Source: Flammeovirgaceae bacterium (GTDB lineage: Bacteria; Bacteroidota; Bacteroidia; Cytophagales; Cyclobacteriaceae). From it: DNA of 14,573 nucleotides. Shown piece by piece: positions 8,044 through 14,573 of the stretch. The stretch covers positions 1 to 14,573 of the forward strand of contig QIEB01000590.1 of assembly GCA_003229495.1 (NCBI GenBank). Reading direction: 5' to 3'. Each line of letters starts with the position of its first letter. Positions within the stretch are counted from its first letter, which is position 1. The position numbers and the translations under genes are program-made. The notes below the pieces were generated by a model, which was not told the origin of the DNA, did not search any database, and saw nothing but the letters and a program-made list of their open reading frames with translations.

Positions 8044-9223
8044 GTTTTAATCTCCTATTTTTGTTTGCCTGAATCACATAGAAATCGATTAGCGGAGCGA
8101 ATACGTTCATAAATAACACTGCTAACATAATACCTTCAGGATAAGCAGGGTTAAATACTCTTATTATTACCGTAAGTACTCCAATCAAAAAGCCGTAAAT
8201 CCACTTTCCTGTTTCAGTATGGGTGGCAGTTACAGGATCAGTGGCCATAAACACTGCACCAAATGCCAAACCACCAATCACCAGGTGATAATACGGAGGC
8301 ATTACCATAAATTCATTAAGTCCCAGCAGACTGAAAAGATAGCCCATAAACAAGCCTCCCCCAAATACACTGACAATAATTTTCCAACTACCGACCCCGG
8401 TGAATATTAATATCGCAGCCCCAAACAGGACCATAAGTGTTGATGTCTCTCCTATAGAACCCGGCGTGGCACCAAGAAAAAGGTTTTTCAAATCGTACAA
8501 ATTGGCATACCAACTGTCCCCCAGGGATGCTAACACCGTACTGGTACCAGCTACCGAGGTGTTATAGGCCAAGGCCAGGGCGGTAGCACCGGAATAACCC
8601 TCTACCTGGGTAGCATCTCCCATATAAGTCCAGACATCACCTGACATTTGAGCAGGGTAGGCAAAATACAAAAATGCCCGGGCAGTCATTGCCACGTTCA
8701 ACACATTCATCCCTGTACCTCCGAATGCTTCCTTGGCAATTACCACTGCAAATATTGTTCCCAGGGCAATTTGCCATAACGGGATAGTTGGAGGCAAAAT
8801 AAGTGGTATCAGCATCCCTGTGACCAGGAACCCCTCGTTGATTGGGTGTTTTCTTATAACGGAAAAAATCACCTCTACCAGGCCTCCCGCACCATAGGAC
8901 ACCAGTAGCATAGGCAGCACTACATAAGCTCCTATTCCAACTTTCTGTAAGAATGTAGCCACCTGTCCAGTAGCAATGTAGTGCTGATGACCTACATTCC
9001 AAATCCCAAAAAGCAAACAAGGGACCATGGCTATAACCACCGTCATCATCAATCTCTTAAGATCAATGGCATCTCTTATCTGAACACCCTTGGAGCCAGT
9101 AGTGTGGCCGGGAGAAAAAAGAAAGGTCTCTGTGGCCTCAAACAAGTAATGAAATTTCTCATACTTGCCGCCTTTCTGAAACAGAGGTTTCTGCCGGTCC
9201 AATAAATCTTTGATTGCCTTCAT
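8030..9223 (-). CDS. nqrB: Na+-translocating NADH:quinone reductase subunit B
   Basis: A 397-residue membrane subunit with about ten hydrophobic segments. It carries covalent FMN and riboflavin and is central to sodium pumping and quinone reduction. The flavin attachment motif is EGYSGAT (208-214), with Thr214 as predicted FMN carrier. The first residue is Glu where the ApbE consensus and Vibrio NqrB have Asp. Other signatures are FLFSPGHTTGSKGVQIRD (35-52), HPINEGFLVTGMLIPL (126-141), AKEAFGGTGMNVLNVAMTAR, FMATDPVTATHT (325-336) and FNPAYPEG. The ATG at 9223 directly follows the nqrA TAA with no spacer, and the 3' end overlaps nqrC. Confidence 0.97.
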   Translation of the reverse strand: MKAIKDLLDRQKPLFQKGGKYEKFHYLFEATETFLFSPGHTTGSKGVQIRDAIDLKRLMMTVVIAMVPCLLFGIWNVGHQHYIATGQVATFLQKVGIGAYVVLPMLLVSYGAGGLVEVIFSVIRKHPINEGFLVTGMLIPLILPPTIPLWQIALGTIFAVVIAKEAFGGTGMNVLNVAMTARAFLYFAYPAQMSGDVWTYMGDATQVEGYSGATALALAYNTSVAGTSTVLASLGDSWYANLYDLKNLFLGATPGSIGETSTLMVLFGAAILIFTGVGSWKIIVSVFGGGLFMGYLFSLLGLNEFMVMPPYYHLVIGGLAFGAVFMATDPVTATHTETGKWIYGFLIGVLTVIIRVFNPAYPEGIMLAVLFMNVFAPLIDFYVIQANKNRRLKRATI

Positions 9224-10588
9224 TTAGCTTTCTAGCATTAACTCGATCCCCTCCCTTAATATTGATTGTATTGGGTGCTTGGACACATCTACAAATTCAC
9301 ATAAGGCCAAATCCTCCTCTACAACTTCATATATCCCTAATGCCTCCATGTCATCATAGTCCTCTGCCATTATGGCTTTAATCAAATGAGTAGGCAAAAT
9401 ATCCATAGGAGTTACTTGCTCAAATACACCTGTCTGCACAAATGTCCTCTCATCTCCACAAGTATTGGTGTCCAAATCAAATTCCTGGTCTGTCTTCAAA
9501 AAAGACAAAAGACCCCAAGCCCGATGAAAACTAAGTTTTTTTGATGAAGGCTTTAACCATCCCAGAAATTCGGAATAATCTCCTTCTGTCAAAACCGTTA
9601 TTAGGTGATCATAATATCCGACAAACCCATCCGGAGCAATTCGCTCACCTGTAAGTGCATTACCAGAAACAAAACGTACATTCTGGTGCGCAAGATTGCC
9701 TTCAATAAACTTCTCAATACAAGCCCCGTCGTAAGTCCGGTGGTATCTTGGATTCTTAACAGGGGGGCCGGCAAAAGCTAATATCTTACTGGCATCATAT
9801 ATGCCCTCAAGGAACAGTTTCCCCATTTGCATGACACCATATGGGCATATGGTCCATACAACCTCACCTTTGTTAATAGGATCCAGATGATGAATCTGCA
9901 CACCTACGTTTCCCGACGGATGGGGGCCTGAAAATTTATTCACCTGGACACCAGTTACCGAACCAAACAAGGTACTCACCTCAGCATCTGAATCCAGATT
10001 AAGATGTACCTTTCCCCTGGTTAGCCTCCGTAACATATCCAACCCCGTCTGGAAATAGTGATCTTCGCCTTTTAAAAGGAAGTCAAAGTCAGGAGCCAAC
10101 GGGTGAGAATCAAATGATGAAATAAATATAGCTTTAGGTTTGTCTTCAGGATTTGCAATTATCCCATAGGGTCTCTGTATCAACCTCGGCCAAATGCCGC
10201 TAGCGAGTACCTGTTTTATTATGTCTTCTTTACTAAGACTGTTTAATTCAGAGACTGTGTATTTATGAAAATTAACGTATTCTATATGCTGGTCAGCAAT
10301 GACCTTAATAGCTAAAAGTTTTCTCTTATCGCCTCTTTGGATCTCTACAACTTCCCCGCTAACCGGAGCTGTAAACATGACATCTGGTTGGGATTTATCA
10401 AACATCAGCGGGGAACCTGCTTTAACTAAATCACCCTCTGCAACCAGTAGTTTCGGTCTTTCAATACCGTGAAAATTCGTGGGTTTAAGGGCAAATATAT
10501 TTGCAGCTAGTGAGTCAACGATTTCTTTCTTGGCTACACCTACTAAATTAACGTTGAATCCTTTTTCTAGCTTTACGAATTTCGACAT
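9224..10588 (-). CDS. nqrA: Na+-translocating NADH:quinone reductase subunit A
   Basis: A 454-residue peripheral cytoplasmic subunit of Na+-NQR with no membrane segments. Family features are the N-terminal KLEKGFNVNLVG, a lipoyl-like segment FTAPVSGEVVEIQRGDKRK, WPRLIQRPYGIIA, the following IFISSFDSHPLAPD, and GNVGVQIHHLDPINKGEVVW. NqrA is implicated in quinone binding. The frame extends 8 codons upstream to a TTG at 10612, but the ATG at 10588 (MSKFVKLEKG) matches the usual NqrA start and is preferred. It is the first gene of the nqrA-E block, preceded by an AT-rich 119-base gap with a candidate promoter, and its stop abuts the nqrB start. Confidence 0.96.
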   Translation of the reverse strand: MSKFVKLEKGFNVNLVGVAKKEIVDSLAANIFALKPTNFHGIERPKLLVAEGDLVKAGSPLMFDKSQPDVMFTAPVSGEVVEIQRGDKRKLLAIKVIADQHIEYVNFHKYTVSELNSLSKEDIIKQVLASGIWPRLIQRPYGIIANPEDKPKAIFISSFDSHPLAPDFDFLLKGEDHYFQTGLDMLRRLTRGKVHLNLDSDAEVSTLFGSVTGVQVNKFSGPHPSGNVGVQIHHLDPINKGEVVWTICPYGVMQMGKLFLEGIYDASKILAFAGPPVKNPRYHRTYDGACIEKFIEGNLAHQNVRFVSGNALTGERIAPDGFVGYYDHLITVLTEGDYSEFLGWLKPSSKKLSFHRAWGLLSFLKTDQEFDLDTNTCGDERTFVQTGVFEQVTPMDILPTHLIKAIMAEDYDDMEALGIYEVVEEDLALCEFVDVSKHPIQSILREGIELMLES

Positions 10589-10629
10589 TTGGAATGTTCC
10601 ATTAGTCCTCAATCAGGATGAAATCGAGG

Positions 10630-10637
10630 CAAAAATA
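10630..10637 (-). promoter_or_regulatory. candidate -7 box of the nqr promoter (TATTTTTG)
   Basis: On the minus strand TATTTTTG matches the Bacteroidota -7 consensus TAnnTTTG. It lies about 42 bases before the nqrA ATG, which would give a 5' leader of roughly 35 bases. No clear TTG-type -33 element is found at the usual 19-21 base spacing, and the gap is so AT-rich (10620-10690) that a chance match is possible. The gap contains no gene. Confidence 0.35.
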
Positions 10638-10707
10638 ATAAAAATTTAATGAAATATAACTTTAAACAAGGTTATTAAAAAATAATTGAATTCCTTCCAA
10701 ATCGTCT

Positions 10708-11613
10708 CTAATCACTTGGTATTGACACTAATTGGGAGTCGAATTGTTCAATGTGGTCGGCTACTTGTTGCATTAACCACATGGGTGTGGATGTGGCACC
10801 GCAAATACCAACAGAATCGTCAGGCCGAAACCAGGAAATGTCTAGCTCAGATTTATTCTCAATGAAGTAACTTCTGATATTTTGATCTTTACACACACTG
10901 TAAAGTGCCTTGCCGTTGGAGCTTTTTTTACCGCTGACAAATATTATTATATCTTGTATTGCCGAGAAACGGACCAGCAGTGGTTCACGGTTTGAAACCT
11001 GACGGCATATGCTGTCATTAGCTTTGAAATCAACGGTTCCCAGACATCCATTTACCTGCTGGATGCGGTCCTCGATCAATTGTTTGAGGTGATAAAATCC
11101 TTTTGTACTTTTTGTCGTTTGGCTGAATAGTGTAATGGGTCTGGTAAAGTCAATTTGATCCAGGTCTTTTTCCTCCATTACCACAATCGCTTGTTGTTTG
11201 GTTTGTCCGGAAAGGCCCACCACTTCGGCATGGCCATTTTTACCGTAAATGACTATCTGACCCTCTTGCACTTTTACTTTGTCATAAGCATGTTTTACCC
11301 TATTTTGCAACTTGAGTACCACTGGACAAGAGGCATCAACCAATTCGAGATTATTTTCCAAAGCAATTCTGTAAGTTTCAGGGGGTTCACCATGAGCTCT
11401 GATAAGCACCCGGCAATTTTTTAGGGTTTTTAATTCCTCTCTGGCAATTATTACCAGTCCCTTACTTGTCAGTCGTGCCACCTCCATATCATTGTGAACA
11501 ATATCACCGAGGCAGTACAATACTTTACCATCCAGTAACTCATCTTCCGCCATCTGAATAGCAAATTCAACTCCAAAGCAATAACCAGAATTTTGATCAA
11601 TCTCTATCTTCAT
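10708..11613 (-). CDS. ispH: 4-hydroxy-3-methylbut-2-enyl diphosphate reductase
   Basis: IspH (LytB), 301 residues, catalyses the last step of the MEP pathway, converting HMBPP to IPP and DMAPP in the cytoplasm with a [4Fe-4S] cluster. The three cluster cysteines are Cys12 (SGYCFGV), Cys96 (VDASCP) and Cys203 (DSICRQVSNRE). Substrate-binding residues are visible as His40 (VHNDME), His74 (RAHGEPPE), His128 and Glu130 (YGKNGHAE), Thr166/Thr167 (FSQTTKST), the SSN triad 231-233 and Ser275 (GATSTP). All key residues are intact. Its ATG is 7 bases after the cmk stop, so the two are very probably co-transcribed. Its presence implies MEP rather than mevalonate isoprenoid synthesis. Confidence 0.96.
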   Translation of the reverse strand: MKIEIDQNSGYCFGVEFAIQMAEDELLDGKVLYCLGDIVHNDMEVARLTSKGLVIIAREELKTLKNCRVLIRAHGEPPETYRIALENNLELVDASCPVVLKLQNRVKHAYDKVKVQEGQIVIYGKNGHAEVVGLSGQTKQQAIVVMEEKDLDQIDFTRPITLFSQTTKSTKGFYHLKQLIEDRIQQVNGCLGTVDFKANDSICRQVSNREPLLVRFSAIQDIIIFVSGKKSSNGKALYSVCKDQNIRSYFIENKSELDISWFRPDDSVGICGATSTPMWLMQQVADHIEQFDSQLVSIPSD

Positions 11614-11620
11614 CTTTCAT

Positions 11621-12327
11621 TCATCTTGCGGTGAGCTTTTGATGGTGATCAAGTGTGACCATTGCACTGGTAGCCAAGTTCAAAACCTCTTCTACCTGTT
11701 CGGAAAAAGTCAAATGGGTAGTATCAATCAGGTGCGCATCCGGCGCTTGCTTCAGAGGGCCCACCGCCCGGCTGGTATCTAATTGGTCCCTTTTGCTAAG
11801 ATTGCTAATTATTTCATCCAGATTGAGCAGATGACCCTGTTCCAATAACTCTGCTTGTCTGCGTGCTGCCCGTACCCTCAGTTCTGCAGTCATAAAAATC
11901 TTCAATTCGGCTTCAGGAAATACCACCGTACCTATATCACGGCCGTCCATCACCAACCCTTTTCTTTTTCCAAACTTCCTTTGTTGTATCTCTTCTCCCT
12001 CAGCTGTGGTAAAGAACTTACTTCACTCACTTTATCCGTTACAAATATACCTCTGATCTCTTTAGATACATTAATTCCGTTTAGATATATATCACATTCC
12101 TGCTGCCCGCCCCCATGTTGAAATTCCAATTCAATATTGTTCAGAGCTTTTTGAACCAGCCTGGGGTTAGTCAGATTAATATAATTTCTCAGGAAGTACA
12201 AAGTTACCGCCCGGTACATAGCCCCTGTATCTATATATACATATCCCATTAGATGGGCCACCGCTTTGGCCGTGGTACTTTTACCGCATGCTGAGAAACC
12301 ATCTATTGCTATTACAATTTTTTCCAT
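11621..12327 (-). pseudogene. cmk: cytidylate kinase gene with an apparent frameshift
   Basis: Cmk transfers phosphate from ATP to CMP or dCMP. The gene is readable in two frames. From the ATG at 12327 to a stop at 11950 it encodes the N-terminal half, with P-loop GFSACGKSTTAK, YIDTGAMYRAV and the YLNGINVS region. The frame ending at 11621 encodes the C-terminal half, with VMDGRDIGTVVFPEAELKIF, the lid ELRVRAARR and RDQLDTSRAVGPL. Together they cover the whole enzyme of about 230 residues. The break lies between roughly 11955 and 11998. The downstream frame already reads QQRKFGK, as in intact Cmk, so the most likely site is about 11993-11995, with one base missing or two extra. Family spacing there is a residue short, so a 4-base loss is also possible. 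cmk is usually important for growth, so a sequencing or assembly error is a serious alternative to a real mutation. It is followed closely by ispH. Confidence 0.85.
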
Positions 12328-12354
12328 CGACCTAAAGAGGAAGTGTACAAAAAG

Positions 12355-12480
12355 TTAGCAATCCTTTTGGGGGCAAGGTATAGGTTTACCTTTCTTAATG
12401 GTCTTCTGATTTGACTTACAGGCCGACAAGCCCATTACTAATATTGATAACAATAACACAAAACGGGTGACATTTTTCAT
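12355..12480 (-). CDS. small putative lipoprotein with a cysteine-containing tail (41 residues)
   Basis: An ATG at 12480 opens a 41-codon frame ending in TAA at 12355-12357. It has a short basic start (MKNVTR), a hydrophobic stretch (FVLLLSILVMGL) and a lipobox LSAC with Cys21 as the lipidation site. The mature part would be only 21 residues, rich in Lys, ending in KPIPCPQKDC with Cys36 and Cys41. This is a classic signal peptidase II signal, so a membrane-anchored envelope peptide is inferred; its role is unknown. It lies 27 bases upstream of cmk on the same strand, and a TAAATTTG box sits 20 bases before its ATG, which supports a real gene and possibly a shared transcript with cmk and ispH. 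I do not recognise a named family. Confidence 0.72.
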   Translation of the reverse strand: MKNVTRFVLLLSILVMGLSACKSNQKTIKKGKPIPCPQKDC

Positions 12481-12580
12481 GATATCTTCATTACGCTTAG
12501 CAAATTTACGAAAAAACTGCCCCTACTGGTAAGATGTTATGAACTAATCTTAGCTTTAACCCGGTTAACGCACTTAATCC
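12481..12580. other. divergent intergenic region between the lipoprotein gene and ade
   Basis: This gap of 100 bases must hold the promoters of two divergent transcripts. The minus-strand box at 12501-12508 is described separately. On the plus strand TAGCTTTA at 12551-12558 is a near-match to TAnnTTTG, about 22 bases before the ade ATG, without a recognisable -33 element; it is a weak candidate. No repeat or operator-like palindrome stands out. Confidence 0.4.
12501..12508 (-). promoter_or_regulatory. candidate -7 box (TAAATTTG) for the lipoprotein-cmk-ispH transcript
   Basis: On the minus strand TAAATTTG is an exact match to the Bacteroidota -7 consensus TAnnTTTG. It lies 20 bases before the ATG of the small lipoprotein gene, so the leader would be short. 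A clear TTG at the -33 position is not seen; CTTACC is the nearest sequence at about the right spacing. Confidence 0.42.
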
Positions 12581-14212
12581 ATGGAATCGTTTGAAATAGA
12601 AGGCCGGATAGTCGATGTGGATGCCGGATCAATTTATGCCGGTTCTATATCCGTAGAACAAGGTAAAATCACCCAAATACGTAAACTTAAAGCCAGCAAT
12701 GGCCCCCTGTTAATTCCTGGCTTTATCGACGCCCACGTGCATATTGAAAGTTCAATGCTTATTCCATCGGAATTCGCCCGATTGGCGGTGGTACATGGCA
12801 CGGTAGCTACTGTTTCAGATCCTCATGAGATTGGTAATGTGCTTGGGGCCGAAGGAGTATATTTCATGATAGAAAACAGCAGAAAGGTGAATTTTAAATG
12901 CTACTTTGGTGCCCCTTCCTGCGTTCCAGCTACTCCATATGAGACCTCAGGAGCAACTATTGACAGCAGCGATATTAACTCCCTGCTGTCCAATTCGGAC
13001 ATTAAATACCTGGCTGAAATGATGAACTGGCCGGGGGTGCTGAATGCTGACAAAGAGGTAATTCGCAAGATTCAATTGGCACAAAAATTCCAGAAGCCGG
13101 TGGATGGTCATGCTCCTGGTTTAAGAGGTGAGAATGCCAGGTTGTATGCTTCTGCGGGAATTACTACGGATCATGAGTGCTTCACATTAGATGAGGCATT
13201 GGATAAACTAGCCTTTGGAATGCACATTATAATTCGAGAAGGCAGTGCAGCTAGAAATTTTGATGCGCTAATTCCTCTATTACCGGAGTATGCGGACAGG
13301 GTGATGTTTTGTTCTGATGATAAACATCCGGATAGTCTGCTGAGCGGACATATTAATCTTCTTGCCAGAAGGGCAGTCGCTAACGGTGTCGATCCGCTAA
13401 CTGTCTTAAAGGTGGCTTGCCAAAACCCTGTTCGGCACTATGGATTGGATGTGGGATTGTTGAAGGAAGGTGATCCGGCTGATTTTCTGGTGGTTAAGGA
13501 CCTTAATGAATTTAAGGTTTTAGAGACCTACATCAACGGACAACTAGTTGGCAAGCATGGTCGAAGCCAGATATCATCTGTTAAATCAGAATATTCTAAC
13601 AACTTTCAAGCAGATATAAAAAAACCTGAAGATTTCCAACTTAAGGCCTTGGGTAAATCCGCCAGGGTTATAGTGGCGAAAGACGGTCAATTGCTCACTA
13701 CTGAAAAAATAGTGCCCATTAATAAAGTTAATGGTTTGGCGCTCAGTGATATTAAAAGAGATCTTCTGAAGATTGTGGTGGTAAACCGGTATCATGACGC
13801 TCCGCCGGCCATAGCCTTTGTTCAGAATTTTGGGCTCCGTGAAGGGGCCATTGCCTCCTCAGTAGCACATGACTCTCATAACATTATTGCAGTAGGTGTT
13901 GATGATCATTGCATTTGTGAAGCGGTAAATGAGATAATCAGCCATAAGGGTGGAGTGGCAGCTGTTTCCCGTTCACGCAGGGAGACACTCAAGCTACCGG
14001 TTGCCGGACTCATGTCACCAGAAGATGGATATTGGGTAGCAGAAAAATATATAGCAGTGGATGCTATGGCAAAATCTCTGGGTAGTAAGCTGGAAGCTCC
14101 TTTCATGACCCTGTCGTTTATGGCACTATTGGTAATCCCTGAACTAAAATTAAGCGACCGTGGGCTATTTAATAGTAATACCTTTGATTTTGTGCCGCTT
14201 TTTGAAGGCTAA
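12581..14212 (+). CDS. ade: adenine deaminase
   Basis: A 543-residue amidohydrolase that converts adenine to hypoxanthine and ammonia in purine salvage. Metal-binding and catalytic motifs are PGFIDAHVHIESSM (46-59, His52 and His54), SDPHEIGNVLG (79-89), DGHAPGL (175-181, His177), TDHEC (196-200) and CSDDKHPDSL (244-253). The C-terminal domain typical of Ade is present, with NRYHDAPPAIAF and GLREGAIASSVAHDSHN. Length agrees with the 540-590 residues usual for the family. The ATG at 12581 is followed directly by a family-like N-terminus. It is the only recognised gene on this strand and is monocistronic here. Its TAA overlaps the stop of the convergent neighbour. Confidence 0.95.
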   Translation: MESFEIEGRIVDVDAGSIYAGSISVEQGKITQIRKLKASNGPLLIPGFIDAHVHIESSMLIPSEFARLAVVHGTVATVSDPHEIGNVLGAEGVYFMIENSRKVNFKCYFGAPSCVPATPYETSGATIDSSDINSLLSNSDIKYLAEMMNWPGVLNADKEVIRKIQLAQKFQKPVDGHAPGLRGENARLYASAGITTDHECFTLDEALDKLAFGMHIIIREGSAARNFDALIPLLPEYADRVMFCSDDKHPDSLLSGHINLLARRAVANGVDPLTVLKVACQNPVRHYGLDVGLLKEGDPADFLVVKDLNEFKVLETYINGQLVGKHGRSQISSVKSEYSNNFQADIKKPEDFQLKALGKSARVIVAKDGQLLTTEKIVPINKVNGLALSDIKRDLLKIVVVNRYHDAPPAIAFVQNFGLREGAIASSVAHDSHNIIAVGVDDHCICEAVNEIISHKGGVAAVSRSRRETLKLPVAGLMSPEDGYWVAEKYIAVDAMAKSLGSKLEAPFMTLSFMALLVIPELKLSDRGLFNSNTFDFVPLFEG

Positions 14213-14573
14213 CCTTCAATGTTGCCGGGTGTGTGCATTTGAAAACCGATTTTTCGCCCTCGAATAGCTGCAAGGTTTTCATTTAGTTGCTGTTTTAGAG
14301 TAATTGACCTAATATCAGGAAATTTCGGACCAATGAGGTCTTTGTCCATTGCCTCAGCTATGGCTTTTTCAATAATAAGACCAAGCCATTCACGGGTAAC
14401 CATATTATTCTCCAGGTCCTGAAACAGAAAATTCAATTGACCGGTACCTTCTACATAAAAGTGATTTTCTTTATTTATAAGTAGCCGGGCTATGAGATAC
14501 CCTGGATCTTCCAATCGATTATATTTGATGGAGTCTGAGAGGAAATTATAGATGGTAATATGACCAAAGTACC
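14209..14573 (-). CDS. hypothetical protein, C-terminal part only
   Basis: A minus-strand frame is open from the right edge to a TAG at 14209-14211, giving at least 121 residues. An internal TTG at 14514 is not a likely start, because the frame continues upstream with protein-like sequence (HITIYNFLSDSIKYNRLEDPG) to the edge. The visible part looks soluble and mixed alpha/beta, with a Leu- and Glu-rich helix-like stretch (WLGLIIEKAIAEAMDKDL). No signal peptide, membrane segment or motif I know is visible, so I do not assign a function. It converges with ade and overlaps its stop by 3 bases. Confidence 0.62.
   Translation of the reverse strand, partial: YFGHITIYNFLSDSIKYNRLEDPGYLIARLLINKENHFYVEGTGQLNFLFQDLENNMVTREWLGLIIEKAIAEAMDKDLIGPKFPDIRSITLKQQLNENLAAIRGRKIGFQMHTPGNIEG

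Noticed and set aside
8637..9020. Minus-strand open frame of 127 codons
   Set aside because: It is a shifted reading of nqrB, whose frame carries all the family signatures; its composition is Cys- and Arg-rich and not protein-like.
10589..10612. Longer NqrA from a TTG at 10612
   Set aside because: Eight additional residues precede an ATG that gives the usual NqrA N-terminus.
10660..10695. AT-rich inverted repeat (TTATT/AATAA) after ispH as a terminator
   Set aside because: The stem is very short and made only of A-T pairs; in such an AT-rich gap it is not convincing.

Overview
The window looks like chromosomal housekeeping DNA from a Bacteroidota bacterium, probably a Cytophagales-type and possibly marine one. 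This is inferred from four things: the protein flavour of the nqr, ispH, cmk and AddAB-like genes; the weak or absent Shine-Dalgarno sequences; two TAnnTTTG-type promoter boxes typical of the phylum; and a sodium-pumping respiratory complex. I see no mobile element, CRISPR array, rRNA, tRNA or phage gene, and no clearly novel multi-gene system.

Layout: almost everything is on the minus strand, so the genes read from right to left. From about 12.5 kb down to 10.7 kb there is a small 41-residue lipoprotein gene that is easy to miss, then cmk (cytidylate kinase, broken by a frameshift), then ispH (isoprenoid synthesis). After a 119-base AT-rich gap with a candidate promoter comes a tight five-gene block, nqrA-nqrB-nqrC-nqrD-nqrE (10.6 to 6.0 kb). 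It encodes five of the six subunits of the Na+-translocating NADH:quinone reductase. The sixth gene, nqrF, which encodes the NADH-oxidising subunit, is not where it is usually found. A 165-base gap follows, then a DUF502 membrane protein gene, an AddA-like helicase-nuclease gene and an AddB-like nuclease gene. These last three are joined by 4-base ATGA overlaps, and the AddB-like gene runs off the left edge.

On the right, ade (adenine deaminase) is the only recognised plus-strand gene and is divergent from the lipoprotein/cmk/ispH group. It converges, with overlapping stop codons, on the 3' end of an unrecognised minus-strand gene that runs off the right edge.

Functions: NqrA-E would form most of a respiratory sodium pump in the inner membrane. 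The AddA/AddB-like pair would process double-strand DNA breaks. Cmk and Ade act in pyrimidine and purine salvage, and IspH makes the isoprenoid precursors IPP and DMAPP. The points most worth a second look are the missing nqrF, the cmk frameshift and the small cysteine-tailed lipoprotein.
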